A DNA stretch of 48,209 nt, from the NCBI GenBank assembly GCA_020628865.1, contig JAHDEJ010000025.1:1-48209 (forward strand). Reading direction: 5' to 3'. Under the pieces are notes generated by a model. That model was given only the letters and a program-made list of their open reading frames with translations, searched no databases and was not told the origin of the DNA. Both the position numbers and the translations under genes were made by a program. Below, piece by piece: positions 30,915 to 38,852 of this stretch; position 1 is the first letter of the stretch; every line of letters begins with the position of its first letter. The stretch comes from Acidimicrobiales bacterium (GTDB lineage: Bacteria; Actinomycetota; Acidimicrobiia; Acidimicrobiales; SHLQ01).

Positions 30915-32212
30915 CAACCCGACGACTCATCGCCGACTTCGTCCTGCCCATGGATGGCTCCGCAGAGCTCATCGCCGGCGGCGCGGTCGACATCGATCGG
31001 GATGGCCGAATCGTGGCCGTCGGCCCGGAGGCCGAGCTGGCCCCATTCGATGGCACCACGGACCGCATCGGCGGACTCCTCATGCCCGGCCTGGTGAACG
31101 CACATGCCCACACCCCAATGACGCTCCTTCGCTCCGCCGGAGACGGATTGCCCTTGCAGGCGTGGCTGCAAGACGTCGCCTGGCCCCGGGAAGGCCGCCT
31201 CACGGCGGAGGATGTGGGTGCCGGGATGGCGCTCGGTTCGGCGGAGATGCTGCTCGCCGGCGTGACGACCAGCTGCGAGATGTACTTCCAGGACGACGCC
31301 ATGGTCGATGCCGTCCGCTCGACCGGGGGGCGGCTCGTGATGACGCCCGGCGTCTTGTCGTTCATGTGCCCCAACGGGGACCCGGGTCCACGCATCGCCG
31401 AGCTCACCGCAGTCCATGCAGCCCATCACGACCCGGCGGGCCGAGTGACCGTCGGCTTCGCTCCGCACTCGATCTACGACCTCACGCCTCAGCAGGTCGC
31501 CGCTGTCGCCGCCCAGGCCAGGGCGCTCGACACGTTCGTGCACATGCATCTCGAAGAAACCGAGACCGAGCGCCGTCTGATCATCGAGAAGAACGGGGCG
31601 ACCGCCACGCAACTGTTGGCCGACCACGGCGTACTGGAAGGCCGGCTTCTGGCTGCGCACGGCGTCTGGCTGAGCGACGAGGACCGCAGCATTCTCGGAG
31701 CCGCCGACGTGGCCGTCGCCCACTGCCCCGCCTCGAACCTGAAACTCGGCTCGGGCATCGCCGCAGTCACGGCAATGCAGGCCGAGGGCATCACGGTGGC
31801 GCTCGGAACCGACGGGCCGGCGTCGAACGACAGCCTCAACTTGTGGGAAGCCGTGAAGCTGGCCCCACTCCTTGCCCGCGGCGCAAACCACGATCCATCC
31901 CTCATTCCCGCCGCCTCGGCACTGGACATGGCAACACGCCGAGCCGGGGAAGCCGTAGGGCTCGGCAACGTCGGCCGACTGGCTCCCGGAACCTGGGCCG
32001 ACGTGGTCCGCATCGACCTGGACCATCCGGGCTTCGTTCCGGGGCTCGAAGAGGACCTGCTGACGAACCTGGTCTTCGCTGCGGGCGCGTCGGCGGTGAC
32101 CGACGTGTGGGTGGCCGGCGAACGGGTGGTGACCGACCGGACGCTCGTCCGAGTGGATCTCGACGAACTCGTCGCGGATGCCCGGGCACGCGGACGTCGG
32201 CTTGCGGCATGA
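30911..32212 (+). CDS. mtaD: MTA/SAH deaminase-type amidohydrolase
   Basis: 433-residue metal-dependent amidohydrolase. The metal-binding motif HAHTP is in GLVNAHAHTPMTLLRS; further ligands are in VGFAPHSIYD, HMHLEETETER, AAHGVWLSDED, and the aspartate in LGTDGPASND. The PGLVNAHAHT plus LPLQAWL pattern is that of 5'-methylthioadenosine/S-adenosylhomocysteine deaminases. A related enzyme in futalosine menaquinone biosynthesis (aminofutalosine deaminase) is the main alternative, but the coupled phosphorylase favours MTA salvage. Gene pair is translationally coupled. Confidence 0.85.
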   Translation: MTTRRLIADFVLPMDGSAELIAGGAVDIDRDGRIVAVGPEAELAPFDGTTDRIGGLLMPGLVNAHAHTPMTLLRSAGDGLPLQAWLQDVAWPREGRLTAEDVGAGMALGSAEMLLAGVTTSCEMYFQDDAMVDAVRSTGGRLVMTPGVLSFMCPNGDPGPRIAELTAVHAAHHDPAGRVTVGFAPHSIYDLTPQQVAAVAAQARALDTFVHMHLEETETERRLIIEKNGATATQLLADHGVLEGRLLAAHGVWLSDEDRSILGAADVAVAHCPASNLKLGSGIAAVTAMQAEGITVALGTDGPASNDSLNLWEAVKLAPLLARGANHDPSLIPAASALDMATRRAGEAVGLGNVGRLAPGTWADVVRIDLDHPGFVPGLEEDLLTNLVFAAGASAVTDVWVAGERVVTDRTLVRVDLDELVADARARGRRLAA

Positions 32213-32245
32213 TCGGATGACCGGGAACCCAAGGAGCAACCACGC

Positions 32246-32497
32246 ATGTGCCGAAACATCACGACCCTTCGAGGTCTCGAACCGTCCGCAACCGATACCG
32301 AGATCGAGGCGGCCGCTCGCCAGTACGTGCGAAAGGTGACCGGCGTGCAGAAGACGTCCGCCGCCACCGAGGATGCGTTCGAACGGGCGGTGGCCATCAT
32401 CGCTGAAGCGACGGGCCGCGTGCTCGAGGAGCTGCCGCCGCGCAAGGTTCCGCCGAAGACCGAACCACCGTTGCGCCGCATCGCGGCCCGAACCTGA
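32246..32497 (+). CDS. DUF2277 family protein
   Basis: 83-residue protein that matches DUF2277 (PF10041): the invariant N-terminus MCRNITTLRG, then PSATDTEIEAAARQYVRKVTG, and a final helix. Family function is unknown; the conserved Met-Cys-Arg-Asn end is striking. It follows the deaminase by 33 bp on the same strand, with an AAGGAG site (32232-32237) before the ATG. Confidence 0.93.
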   Translation: MCRNITTLRGLEPSATDTEIEAAARQYVRKVTGVQKTSAATEDAFERAVAIIAEATGRVLEELPPRKVPPKTEPPLRRIAART

Positions 32498-32527
32498 TCC
32501 GGGCGTGTCCGCTACGGTCTGGTCACG

Positions 32528-33037
32528 ATGACCGACCTGCCCGACGTTGCCGCCAGAATTCTGAGTGTCCCAGCGGTCCTCGAGACCCTGCTGACGCCGA
32601 TCGACCCGATCGCACTCTCGACCCGCCCGGAGCCGGGCGAGTGGTCGCCCCTCGAGGTGATCGGGCACCTCATCGACTGCGATTCGAGCGCCTTCCGGGA
32701 CCGCATCAGCGGCATCATCGAAGGTGAGCCCACGATCGCTGCGTTCGACGAGTGGGTCGCCATCAACGAGCGCGACTTCAATGCGGTGCCCCTCGACCAA
32801 CTGCTTGACGAGCTCCGGGCAGAACGAGCGCAGTCTGCCGAGTTCCTGCTCGGGCTGGCCCCGGCGGATCTCACCAAGTCGTCGACCTTCGGTGACGGAC
32901 GCCAATTCGAGGCAAACGACTTCGTCCAGGAATGGTCGTTCCACGATCAGGATCACCTCCAGCAGATCCTCGAGGCCGTCAAGATGACCTACCTGCCCAA
33001 CATGACGGCAACCATGCAAGCCGCACTCACCCGCTGA
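32528..33037 (+). CDS. DinB/YfiT-like four-helix protein
   Basis: 169-residue DinB_2 type protein (PF12867), a four-helix bundle that binds a metal through three His. Candidates are the His in EVIGHLIDCD and the His pair in WSFHDQDHLQQI; RPEPGEWSPLEVI is the usual WS motif. In actinobacteria such proteins include mycothiol-dependent transferases. A TACGGT box (32513-32518) lies 9 nt before the ATG and no clear Shine-Dalgarno is seen. Confidence 0.88.
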   Translation: MTDLPDVAARILSVPAVLETLLTPIDPIALSTRPEPGEWSPLEVIGHLIDCDSSAFRDRISGIIEGEPTIAAFDEWVAINERDFNAVPLDQLLDELRAERAQSAEFLLGLAPADLTKSSTFGDGRQFEANDFVQEWSFHDQDHLQQILEAVKMTYLPNMTATMQAALTR

Positions 33038-33105
33038 CCCACGACTCTTCAGCTCCCGGCGGCCTGGGCCGTCGCTGGCGGGAATCGTGTGGGACGCTCG
33101 ACGAC

Positions 33106-33804
33106 ATGCCCGTCGACGACCTGCGTCCGCTGCTCCGCCCCGGAGGCGTGCTGCTGCTCGGCGAGAACCCCGGGACCGTCGAAGCGCCGGCCCTCGTCGC
33201 AGCATTGGCCGAAGCCGCACTCGAGACGAATCCGGAAGTCATCGTGGGGCTCGAACTGCCCCTGACGGAGCCAGTCGACGGCAGCCAACACGGTGCGTTC
33301 TTCGATCGACCCGACGAGCTCCGAGACGGCCGCTCGAGCCAGGCGATGTCGGCGCTCGTTCACCGTCTGGCCGAGCTCGGCGGCGCCCGGCCTGTGGCCC
33401 TCGACGGTCCGTGGGTGGCACCCGGCGCACCGATACCCCTGGAGCACGTCGGCCTGTTGAATCAGCCGCGGGACGCGGTGATGGCCGGACGCCTCCTGGC
33501 GGAGATCGACCTCGTGCCGAAGGCGCCGACCATCGTCCTGGCCGGGAGCATGCACACCCGGATCGACCACACGAGCCAGACCCTCGGCGGGCTGATCTCG
33601 CCCTGGTTCCCTCGCATGGTGGCGCTCCTCCTGTTGGCCACGTCGGGTTCGGCATGGACGCTCACCGCAGACGGCGGCGGACCGCGGGAGTTGCCCGCAG
33701 ACGCCGGGCTTGAGCCCGGCGCACACTGGGCGCCACAGCCCGGTGGCGACGGCCACCATGGCTACGTCAACCTGGGGGCCGTCACGGCGTCCCCGCCCAC
33801 CTGA
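33106..33804 (+). CDS. Possible EreA/ChaN-superfamily protein (degenerate)
   Basis: 232-residue soluble protein. GVLLLGENPGTVEAPALVAA and EVIVGLELPLTEPVDG resemble the GExHGTxExP...ExP motifs of the erythromycin esterase/ChaN/TIKI superfamily, and an Arg is in the later segment (RSSQAMSALVHRLAELGG) with a final VLAGSMHTRID. However the first conserved His is replaced by Pro (GENPGT). So it may be a degraded or divergent hydrolase. The start ATG 33106 follows a 68-bp gap. The C-terminal 60 residues are Gly-rich and less structured. The call is tentative. Confidence 0.55.
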   Translation: MPVDDLRPLLRPGGVLLLGENPGTVEAPALVAALAEAALETNPEVIVGLELPLTEPVDGSQHGAFFDRPDELRDGRSSQAMSALVHRLAELGGARPVALDGPWVAPGAPIPLEHVGLLNQPRDAVMAGRLLAEIDLVPKAPTIVLAGSMHTRIDHTSQTLGGLISPWFPRMVALLLLATSGSAWTLTADGGGPRELPADAGLEPGAHWAPQPGGDGHHGYVNLGAVTASPPT

Positions 33805-33823
33805 CCGTTCTACACTCGCGGCC

Positions 33824-34816
33824 ATGCAGCCTGTCCGATTCGGCCGAACCGGCCTCCGCGTCTCTCCCCTCTGCCTCGGCACGATGACCTTCGGGGTCCA
33901 GGCTGATGAGGCGACGTCCCATCAGATCCTCGACACCGCCTTCGATGCCGGGGTCACGTTCATCGACACCGCCGACATGTATCCGCTCGGGCACGACGGC
34001 GACCTGGCCGGTCGCACCGAGGAGATCATCGGCCGATGGCTCCACAACCGTCGGGACGACGTCGTACTCGCCACGAAGTTCTTCTTCCCGATGGGCCCGA
34101 ACCCGTGGAACCGCGGCGGCGGTCGCCGGCACATTCTCGAGGCGGTCGAGGCGTCGTTGCGTCGCCTGCAGACCGACCACATCGATCTGTACCAGATCCA
34201 CTCGTGGGATCCCCATGCACCGATCGACGAGACGTTGACCACACTCGACGACCTCGTTCGCTCGGGCAAGGTCGGTTACATCGGCTGCTCCAATCACGCG
34301 GCCTGGCAGCTGTCCCGGACGATCGGCCGCAGCGAGACGCTCGGCATCGTGCGCTACGAATCGGTCCAGCCCCGCTACAACTTGCTGTTCCGCAACATCG
34401 AGCGGGACATCCTGCCTGCTGCCGTACACGACGATCTTGCGGTCATCCCGTACAACCCGTTGGCCGGCGGCATGCTCACTGGCAAGCACCGGGGCGCGGC
34501 GGCGCCGGAACAGGGCGGTCGGTTCGACCTCGGCGGCGCGGGCGAGATGTACCGCGGCCGCTATTGGGCCGACGACAAGTTCGCTGCGGTCGAGCAGCTC
34601 CATGAGGTGGCGGACGACGTTGGCGTGCCGCTGACCACCCTTGCGGTTGCCTGGGTCATGGCGAACCCGCACGTGACCTCGCCGATCATCGGCGCAAGCC
34701 GGCCGGAGCAACTTGCCGACTCCCTGGCTGCGGTGGACGTGGCGCTCGACGACGACGTGATGAACCGTCTCGACGAACTCACTCGGGGGTACCGGGTCGT
34801 GGACGTCGATCGCTGA
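33824..34816 (+). CDS. Aldo/keto reductase
   Basis: 330-residue NADPH-dependent oxidoreductase, (beta/alpha)8 barrel. The tetrad is visible: Asp and Tyr in FIDTADMYPLG, Lys in VLATKFFF, and His in YQIHSWDP. NADP-binding IIGASRPEQL and the L-loop GYIGCSNHAAWQL match the AKR family. A leaderless start is likely: TACACT (33811-33816) lies 7 nt before ATG. Substrate unknown. Confidence 0.95.
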   Translation: MQPVRFGRTGLRVSPLCLGTMTFGVQADEATSHQILDTAFDAGVTFIDTADMYPLGHDGDLAGRTEEIIGRWLHNRRDDVVLATKFFFPMGPNPWNRGGGRRHILEAVEASLRRLQTDHIDLYQIHSWDPHAPIDETLTTLDDLVRSGKVGYIGCSNHAAWQLSRTIGRSETLGIVRYESVQPRYNLLFRNIERDILPAAVHDDLAVIPYNPLAGGMLTGKHRGAAAPEQGGRFDLGGAGEMYRGRYWADDKFAAVEQLHEVADDVGVPLTTLAVAWVMANPHVTSPIIGASRPEQLADSLAAVDVALDDDVMNRLDELTRGYRVVDVDR

Positions 34817-34822
34817 CGCCGC

Positions 34823-35737
34823 TCAGCGGTGCAGCCGCACCGTTTCCCGGATCCAGGAACGAAGCGCACGGAAGCCCGCATCACGCTGGAGGGCAGCCGG
34901 CCAGACCAGGTGATAGCCGACGTCTTCGCGTTCGAGCGCCGGGCCGACCTCCACGAGCAAGCCCCGCTCGACGAGCTCACCGCGCAGCCAGCGCCACGTG
35001 AGGATGACGCCGTTGCCGCTGATGGCGAGCGGGACGACGCTGCCGTACGTGGGGTAGAGCACCTGGTCGATGTCGGGGGCGTCGACCCCGTGCCAGGCGA
35101 ACCAGCTCGTCCAGTTGGCCCACGTTCGGCCGGTCTGGTCGAACTCGACGAGGTCAGCGTGCAGCAACGCCTCCGCCGGGGACGACGCGTCGAGCCCAAG
35201 CGCTTCGGCCCGCTCCGGAGAGGTGGCGGGCACGACGGCCTCGGGCACCAGGAGCTCCGACCGCTGCCCGAGCACCCGTCCCGACCCGAAGCGGATGCTC
35301 ACATCGTGGTCGATCGAGACGAGTTCGTCGTCGTGGTCGTAGATCACGACGCGCAGCCGGGTTGGGGCAAGCTGGCTGCGGACTTCGGAGAGGCGTGGAG
35401 AGAACCAGCTCTCGGCGACGGCAGGCTGCATGGCCACGGTCAGCTCCCCGACGCCGGAACGCAGCTCGGCGATGCCGCGCTCGATCTCTCCGAAGCCGGC
35501 GTCGACGGCGGCATGCAGGGCCGCACCGTCCGAGGTCGCGATCGGGCGGTTGGATGACCGGTCGAAGAGGCGCGTTGCCAACTGGTCTTCGAGTTGGGCG
35601 ATGTGCTTCGACACGGCCGGTTGGGAGATGCCGAGCTCGGCGGCGGCAGCCGTGAACGAGCCGAGGCGGGCGACTGCCTCGAACACGGCGAGCCGTTGGA
35701 GCCGGGGTACGTGGGCCGTCAGTTCGCGCATGAACAC
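34823..35737 (-). CDS. LysR-family transcriptional regulator
   Basis: 304-residue regulator: HTH RLQRLAVFEAVARLGSFTAA, ELGISQPAVSKHIAQLEDQL, then an effector domain (VGELTVAMQPAVAESWFSPRL, SIRFGSGRVLG) typical of the GcvA group. It is divergent from the TauD/TfdA-like dioxygenase. A TTATG-GATT-CATAA dyad lies 4 bp before its own start, so it probably autoregulates and controls the dioxygenase. It converges with the aldo/keto reductase, 6 bp away. Confidence 0.93.
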   Translation of the reverse strand: MFMRELTAHVPRLQRLAVFEAVARLGSFTAAAAELGISQPAVSKHIAQLEDQLATRLFDRSSNRPIATSDGAALHAAVDAGFGEIERGIAELRSGVGELTVAMQPAVAESWFSPRLSEVRSQLAPTRLRVVIYDHDDELVSIDHDVSIRFGSGRVLGQRSELLVPEAVVPATSPERAEALGLDASSPAEALLHADLVEFDQTGRTWANWTSWFAWHGVDAPDIDQVLYPTYGSVVPLAISGNGVILTWRWLRGELVERGLLVEVGPALEREDVGYHLVWPAALQRDAGFRALRSWIRETVRLHR

Positions 35738-35740
35738 AGA

Positions 35741-35754
35741 TTATGGATTCATAA
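35741..35754. promoter_or_regulatory. LysR-type operator TTATG-N4-CATAA
   Basis: Perfect 5-bp inverted repeat in the 65-bp gap between the LysR gene and the dioxygenase. The T-N-A dyad with AT-rich arms fits the LysR operator style. It is the only such dyad in the gap and stands out in a GC-rich region. Confidence 0.55.
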
Positions 35755-35791
35755 CCAATTTCCCTCTGGTCGCTGTCCCGAGAATCGGTAC

Positions 35792-35809
35792 GGTGCATCC
35801 GCATGCACC
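35792..35809 (+). promoter_or_regulatory. Hairpin that hides the TauD-like start codon
   Basis: GGTGCAT-CCGC-ATGCACC is a perfect 7-bp stem with a 4-nt loop. The right arm begins exactly at the ATG (35803). Any ribosome site would be masked, and no purine-rich Shine-Dalgarno precedes. If the mRNA has a leader the stem would lower initiation; if it is leaderless the left arm would be absent. The structure is visible, the role is inferred. Confidence 0.45.
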
Positions 35810-36657
35810 TGCACTGCACCCGACTTTCCACCGCCCTCGGCGCCGAGCTCAACGGCCTCGACCCGAACGCCCCGATTTCCACCGAGTTGGCAGATGCGCT
35901 GCATGCATCCCTGCTCGAACACCACGTCCTCTTCCTCCCCGACCTCGACCTCTCCCCGACTCGCATGGCCGAGCTCGGCCACGCCCTGGGCACGCTCGGC
36001 GTGCGCCATCACAGCTACACCACGCACCCGGAGAGCGCCGACGTCACCGTGCTCGAGTGGGGTGGCGACAAGGTCCCGGACGCGGCCGAATGGCACGCCG
36101 ACATGACCTACCGGGCCACTCCCCCGTTCGCGTCGATTCTCAAGGCCATCGTCCTGCCCCCGGTCGGCGGCGACACGCTGTGGGCGTCGATGTTCTCCGT
36201 GCACGATGCACTCCCGCCGGGCCTGCGACGCGACCTCGAAACGCTCGACGCCTGCCACGACATGGGCTCCTTCCGCACCGAGGCGTGGGAGCGGGCCGGA
36301 AACACGGGGATCGACGAAGCGATGACCAGCGCGGGGAGTGCCGTACATCCGATGATCGCCCACCACCCGGTCACCGGGCGACCGTACCTGAATGTGAGCG
36401 AGTCCTTCACCCGCTTCATCATCGGCCTGTCCGCACCGGAGAGCGCCCGCCTCCTCACCCAGCTGTTTGATCTCACCAACCGACCCGAGCACCATGTTCG
36501 CCTCCGCTGGCAGGAGAACACCATCGCCATCTGGGACAACCGGGGAACCCAGCACTACGCCGTCGCCGACTACCTGCCGCACCGGCGGGTCATGCATCGG
36601 GTCGCGGTGGCGGCCGATCGCCGAGCGCCGACGGAGGCACACGCCACGCTCGTGTGA
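35803..36657 (+). CDS. TauD/TfdA-family alpha-ketoglutarate-dependent dioxygenase
   Basis: 284-residue Fe(II)/2-oxoglutarate oxygenase. The iron motif is WHADMTY (His-x-Asp), the distal His is in GTQHYAVADY, and the 2-oxoglutarate-binding Arg is in MHRVAVAADR. The start region is CTRLSTALGAELNGLD, typical for taurine or alkyl-sulfonate/aryloxyacetate dioxygenases. Substrate unknown. It is divergent from a LysR gene, a usual arrangement for inducible catabolic enzymes. Confidence 0.92.
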   Translation: MHLHCTRLSTALGAELNGLDPNAPISTELADALHASLLEHHVLFLPDLDLSPTRMAELGHALGTLGVRHHSYTTHPESADVTVLEWGGDKVPDAAEWHADMTYRATPPFASILKAIVLPPVGGDTLWASMFSVHDALPPGLRRDLETLDACHDMGSFRTEAWERAGNTGIDEAMTSAGSAVHPMIAHHPVTGRPYLNVSESFTRFIIGLSAPESARLLTQLFDLTNRPEHHVRLRWQENTIAIWDNRGTQHYAVADYLPHRRVMHRVAVAADRRAPTEAHATLV

Positions 36658-36678
36658 CCCGCCTGCAAAGATGGGCGG

Positions 36679-37380
36679 ATGTTGAGTGTTGCAACCATCT
36701 GGCGCTATCCGGTCAAGTCCCTTCAAGGCGAACGCCTGAACGCGGCCACAGCGACAGCGGAGGGGGTCGAGGGCGATCGGTCCTTCGGCATTCGCGACGT
36801 CGAGACCGGCCTGATCCTGACCGCCCGCCGCCAACCCGAGCTGTTGTTCGCATCGGCGGCGTGGTCGGCCGGCGCGGTGATGATCACGCTGCCCGACGGC
36901 CGCACCACCGACTCGGATGGCGATCTCTCGAATTGGCTGGGCCGTCCGGTCGAGCTCACTGCAGCGGGTTCCGCCGGGACCTACGAGAACCCGATGGACA
37001 TCGAGAACGAGGCCGACTGGGTCCAGTGGTCCGGCCCGGACAGCAGCTTCCACGACAGCGGCCGCGATCAGATCTCTCTGGTGAGCCGGACCACGCTCCG
37101 AGACTGGGACGAACGTCGATTCCGCCAGAACCTGATTCTCGAGGGCGATGGCGAGGACGAACTCGTCGGCTCGACGATCTCGATCGGCGGCGCTGAACTC
37201 CACGTGACGAAGCTGGTGGATCGCTGTGTGATGGTCACGCGGCCGCAGCCCGGCGACATCGAACGAGACCTCAGCGTCCTGAAAACCATCAACAAGGAAC
37301 GCAACAACTGTCTTGGCGTGGCGACGGTCGTCACCACGGCGGGACCCATCAGCGTGGGTGATTCTCTCCAAATCGCATGA
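36679..37380 (+). CDS. MOSC domain protein
   Basis: 233-residue protein with an N-terminal MOSC_N beta-barrel (IWRYPVKSLQGERLNAATA, GDRSFGIRD) and a MOSC domain of the molybdenum cofactor sulfurase type (RFRQNLILEGDG, and the presumed sulfur-carrying Cys in LVDRCVMVTRPQPG). It probably handles sulfur on molybdenum cofactor or reduces N-hydroxylated compounds. The stop codon lies inside a 19-bp palindrome. Confidence 0.92.
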   Translation: MLSVATIWRYPVKSLQGERLNAATATAEGVEGDRSFGIRDVETGLILTARRQPELLFASAAWSAGAVMITLPDGRTTDSDGDLSNWLGRPVELTAAGSAGTYENPMDIENEADWVQWSGPDSSFHDSGRDQISLVSRTTLRDWDERRFRQNLILEGDGEDELVGSTISIGGAELHVTKLVDRCVMVTRPQPGDIERDLSVLKTINKERNNCLGVATVVTTAGPISVGDSLQIA

Positions 37381-37396
37381 ACACCTGAGGTGTTCA
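37378..37396. promoter_or_regulatory. 19-bp perfect palindrome at the MOSC stop codon
   Basis: TGAACACCT-G-AGGTGTTCA is perfect over 9-bp arms and includes the MOSC stop TGA. It is 66 bp upstream of the next gene's GTG. The T-run needed for a terminator is missing, so an operator for the exported glycosidase gene is as likely as an mRNA 3' hairpin. Confidence 0.6.
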
Positions 37397-37462
37397 CCTC
37401 AACTCTGCCCCCCTCGCTCCGACCACTGCCCGTGAGGAAGTCCGGTCGGTGGAGTCTGAGGA

Positions 37463-38851
37463 GTGAAGCGCGTGGGTCGATCAGGTCAGCTGGCAGCACT
37501 TCTCGCACTCGCGGCGTTGATCGGCAGCGTGTTTGCGATCACGGGGAGTGACGACCTGCAGCCGGACGTCGCCGGCACCGTCGAAACGTCGTCATTCCAG
37601 CGAGCCGAACGGCTGCTGACCGGACCTCCGGCCAGTGCCCCGTCGACGGGCCGTGTTCTTTCCGAGCCTGTGCCCACCGTCGAGGCGTCGGCGACGGGGA
37701 TCGAGCGCCCGCCGGCGAGCGCGTCGGTCGACGGCGCGGCCGTCGAGCAGGTCGCGGAGACGACCGAGCCGCTACCGCCGATCGAACCCACGACCCCAGA
37801 GCCGTCGTCAACCGGGTCGGCGTTCGACTCCTCCGCCGAGACGCCTCCGCTGCCCGCGATTGCGTCGATCGCAACCGCGTCGCATGTGGCCGAGTCTGCG
37901 AGGACACGAATTCCCGTCTACGACACGGCGTGGCAGATGCTCGTTCGCGGTACTCCCGAGCAGGCGGACAACTATTTCGAGGCGCTGCGAGCCAACGGAT
38001 TCACCGGCGCCTGGGCCGGCGTCATTCACCACGCGCCGGCCACCTACAACGGCCCGTTCGCAGGCGGCGAGTCCGTGGGCGCTCTCGATGAGAACGGTGA
38101 ACTGCGATTGACCCGCGAGTACATCCTTCACGTTCGAGAGATGCTCGACGCAGCCGCTCGTCACGACATGCGAGTGGGTCTCGTGCCAGCCTGGCAGAAC
38201 CTGTATCTGCCCGGCGGCGGCGCCGACGCCGGCGTCGCGTCGAGCAACGAGGTCAGGGGCACGATCACCGAGGACAACGCCCGGGCATACGGCCGCCACA
38301 TCGTCGAGGCGTTCGGCTGGCATCCGGCCGTGAGCATGTGGGTGTTCGGCGGCGATGCCGGCACGAACAACACGGAGGCCAACAAGGCCGTGTGGCGGGA
38401 GATGGCCGCAGGGGTCCGCGAGGCGGGTTCTCGACTGTCGATCACGTATCACACGCCGACGAGCGAATTCGATCAGCTGAACTACGCCGGCGAGCCGTGG
38501 CTCGACTTCATCGCACCCGAGACCGGCCACGGACAGGACGCCGCCGAGACCGAGTCGGAGCTCCGCACCGCCAAGGCGGTCTATGGCCTGCCGGTGTGGT
38601 CGGGCGAGTCCCGCTATCACCACATCGATTTCGGCTGGGTGCCCGAGGCGTACCGTCGTCCGGGTACCGCCGAGATGGAGGCGGATGCTCAGGCTGCGGC
38701 TGCAGCCGGCGTTTCCGGGTATGTGTACGGCGATGCCGGGCGCTGGACGTGGTGTGCCGGGTTCGGCGATGCGTCGCCGTGCGACGCGAACGATGTTGCG
38801 TCGTCGTTCGGCGAGGCGGAACGCGCCGTGATCGACGTCTTCCGGAACTGA
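37463..38851 (+). CDS. Exported DUF4038/apiosidase-like glycoside hydrolase
   Basis: 462 residues. A signal or membrane anchor (LAALLALAALIGSVFAI) is followed by a Pro/Thr/Ala/Glu-rich linker to about residue 140 and a TIM-barrel domain of the GH140/DUF4038 type: FTGAWAGVIHHAP, HDMRVGLVPAWQNLYLPG, YGRHIVEAFGWHPAVSMWVF followed by GGD298, and YGLPVWSGESRYHH with Glu382. Asp298 and Glu382 sit where the acid/base and nucleophile are expected. Acts outside the membrane on a plant- or bacterial-type polysaccharide, possibly wall-derived. GTG start with weak GAGGA. Confidence 0.75.
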   Translation: MKRVGRSGQLAALLALAALIGSVFAITGSDDLQPDVAGTVETSSFQRAERLLTGPPASAPSTGRVLSEPVPTVEASATGIERPPASASVDGAAVEQVAETTEPLPPIEPTTPEPSSTGSAFDSSAETPPLPAIASIATASHVAESARTRIPVYDTAWQMLVRGTPEQADNYFEALRANGFTGAWAGVIHHAPATYNGPFAGGESVGALDENGELRLTREYILHVREMLDAAARHDMRVGLVPAWQNLYLPGGGADAGVASSNEVRGTITEDNARAYGRHIVEAFGWHPAVSMWVFGGDAGTNNTEANKAVWREMAAGVREAGSRLSITYHTPTSEFDQLNYAGEPWLDFIAPETGHGQDAAETESELRTAKAVYGLPVWSGESRYHHIDFGWVPEAYRRPGTAEMEADAQAAAAAGVSGYVYGDAGRWTWCAGFGDASPCDANDVASSFGEAERAVIDVFRN

Positions 38852-38852
38852 C

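Noticed and set aside
30764-33220. 818-residue open frame on the minus strand
   Set aside because: It runs opposite to five genes with clear families (phosphorylase end, mtaD, DUF2277, DinB-like, and the next gene start), so it is an antisense artefact.
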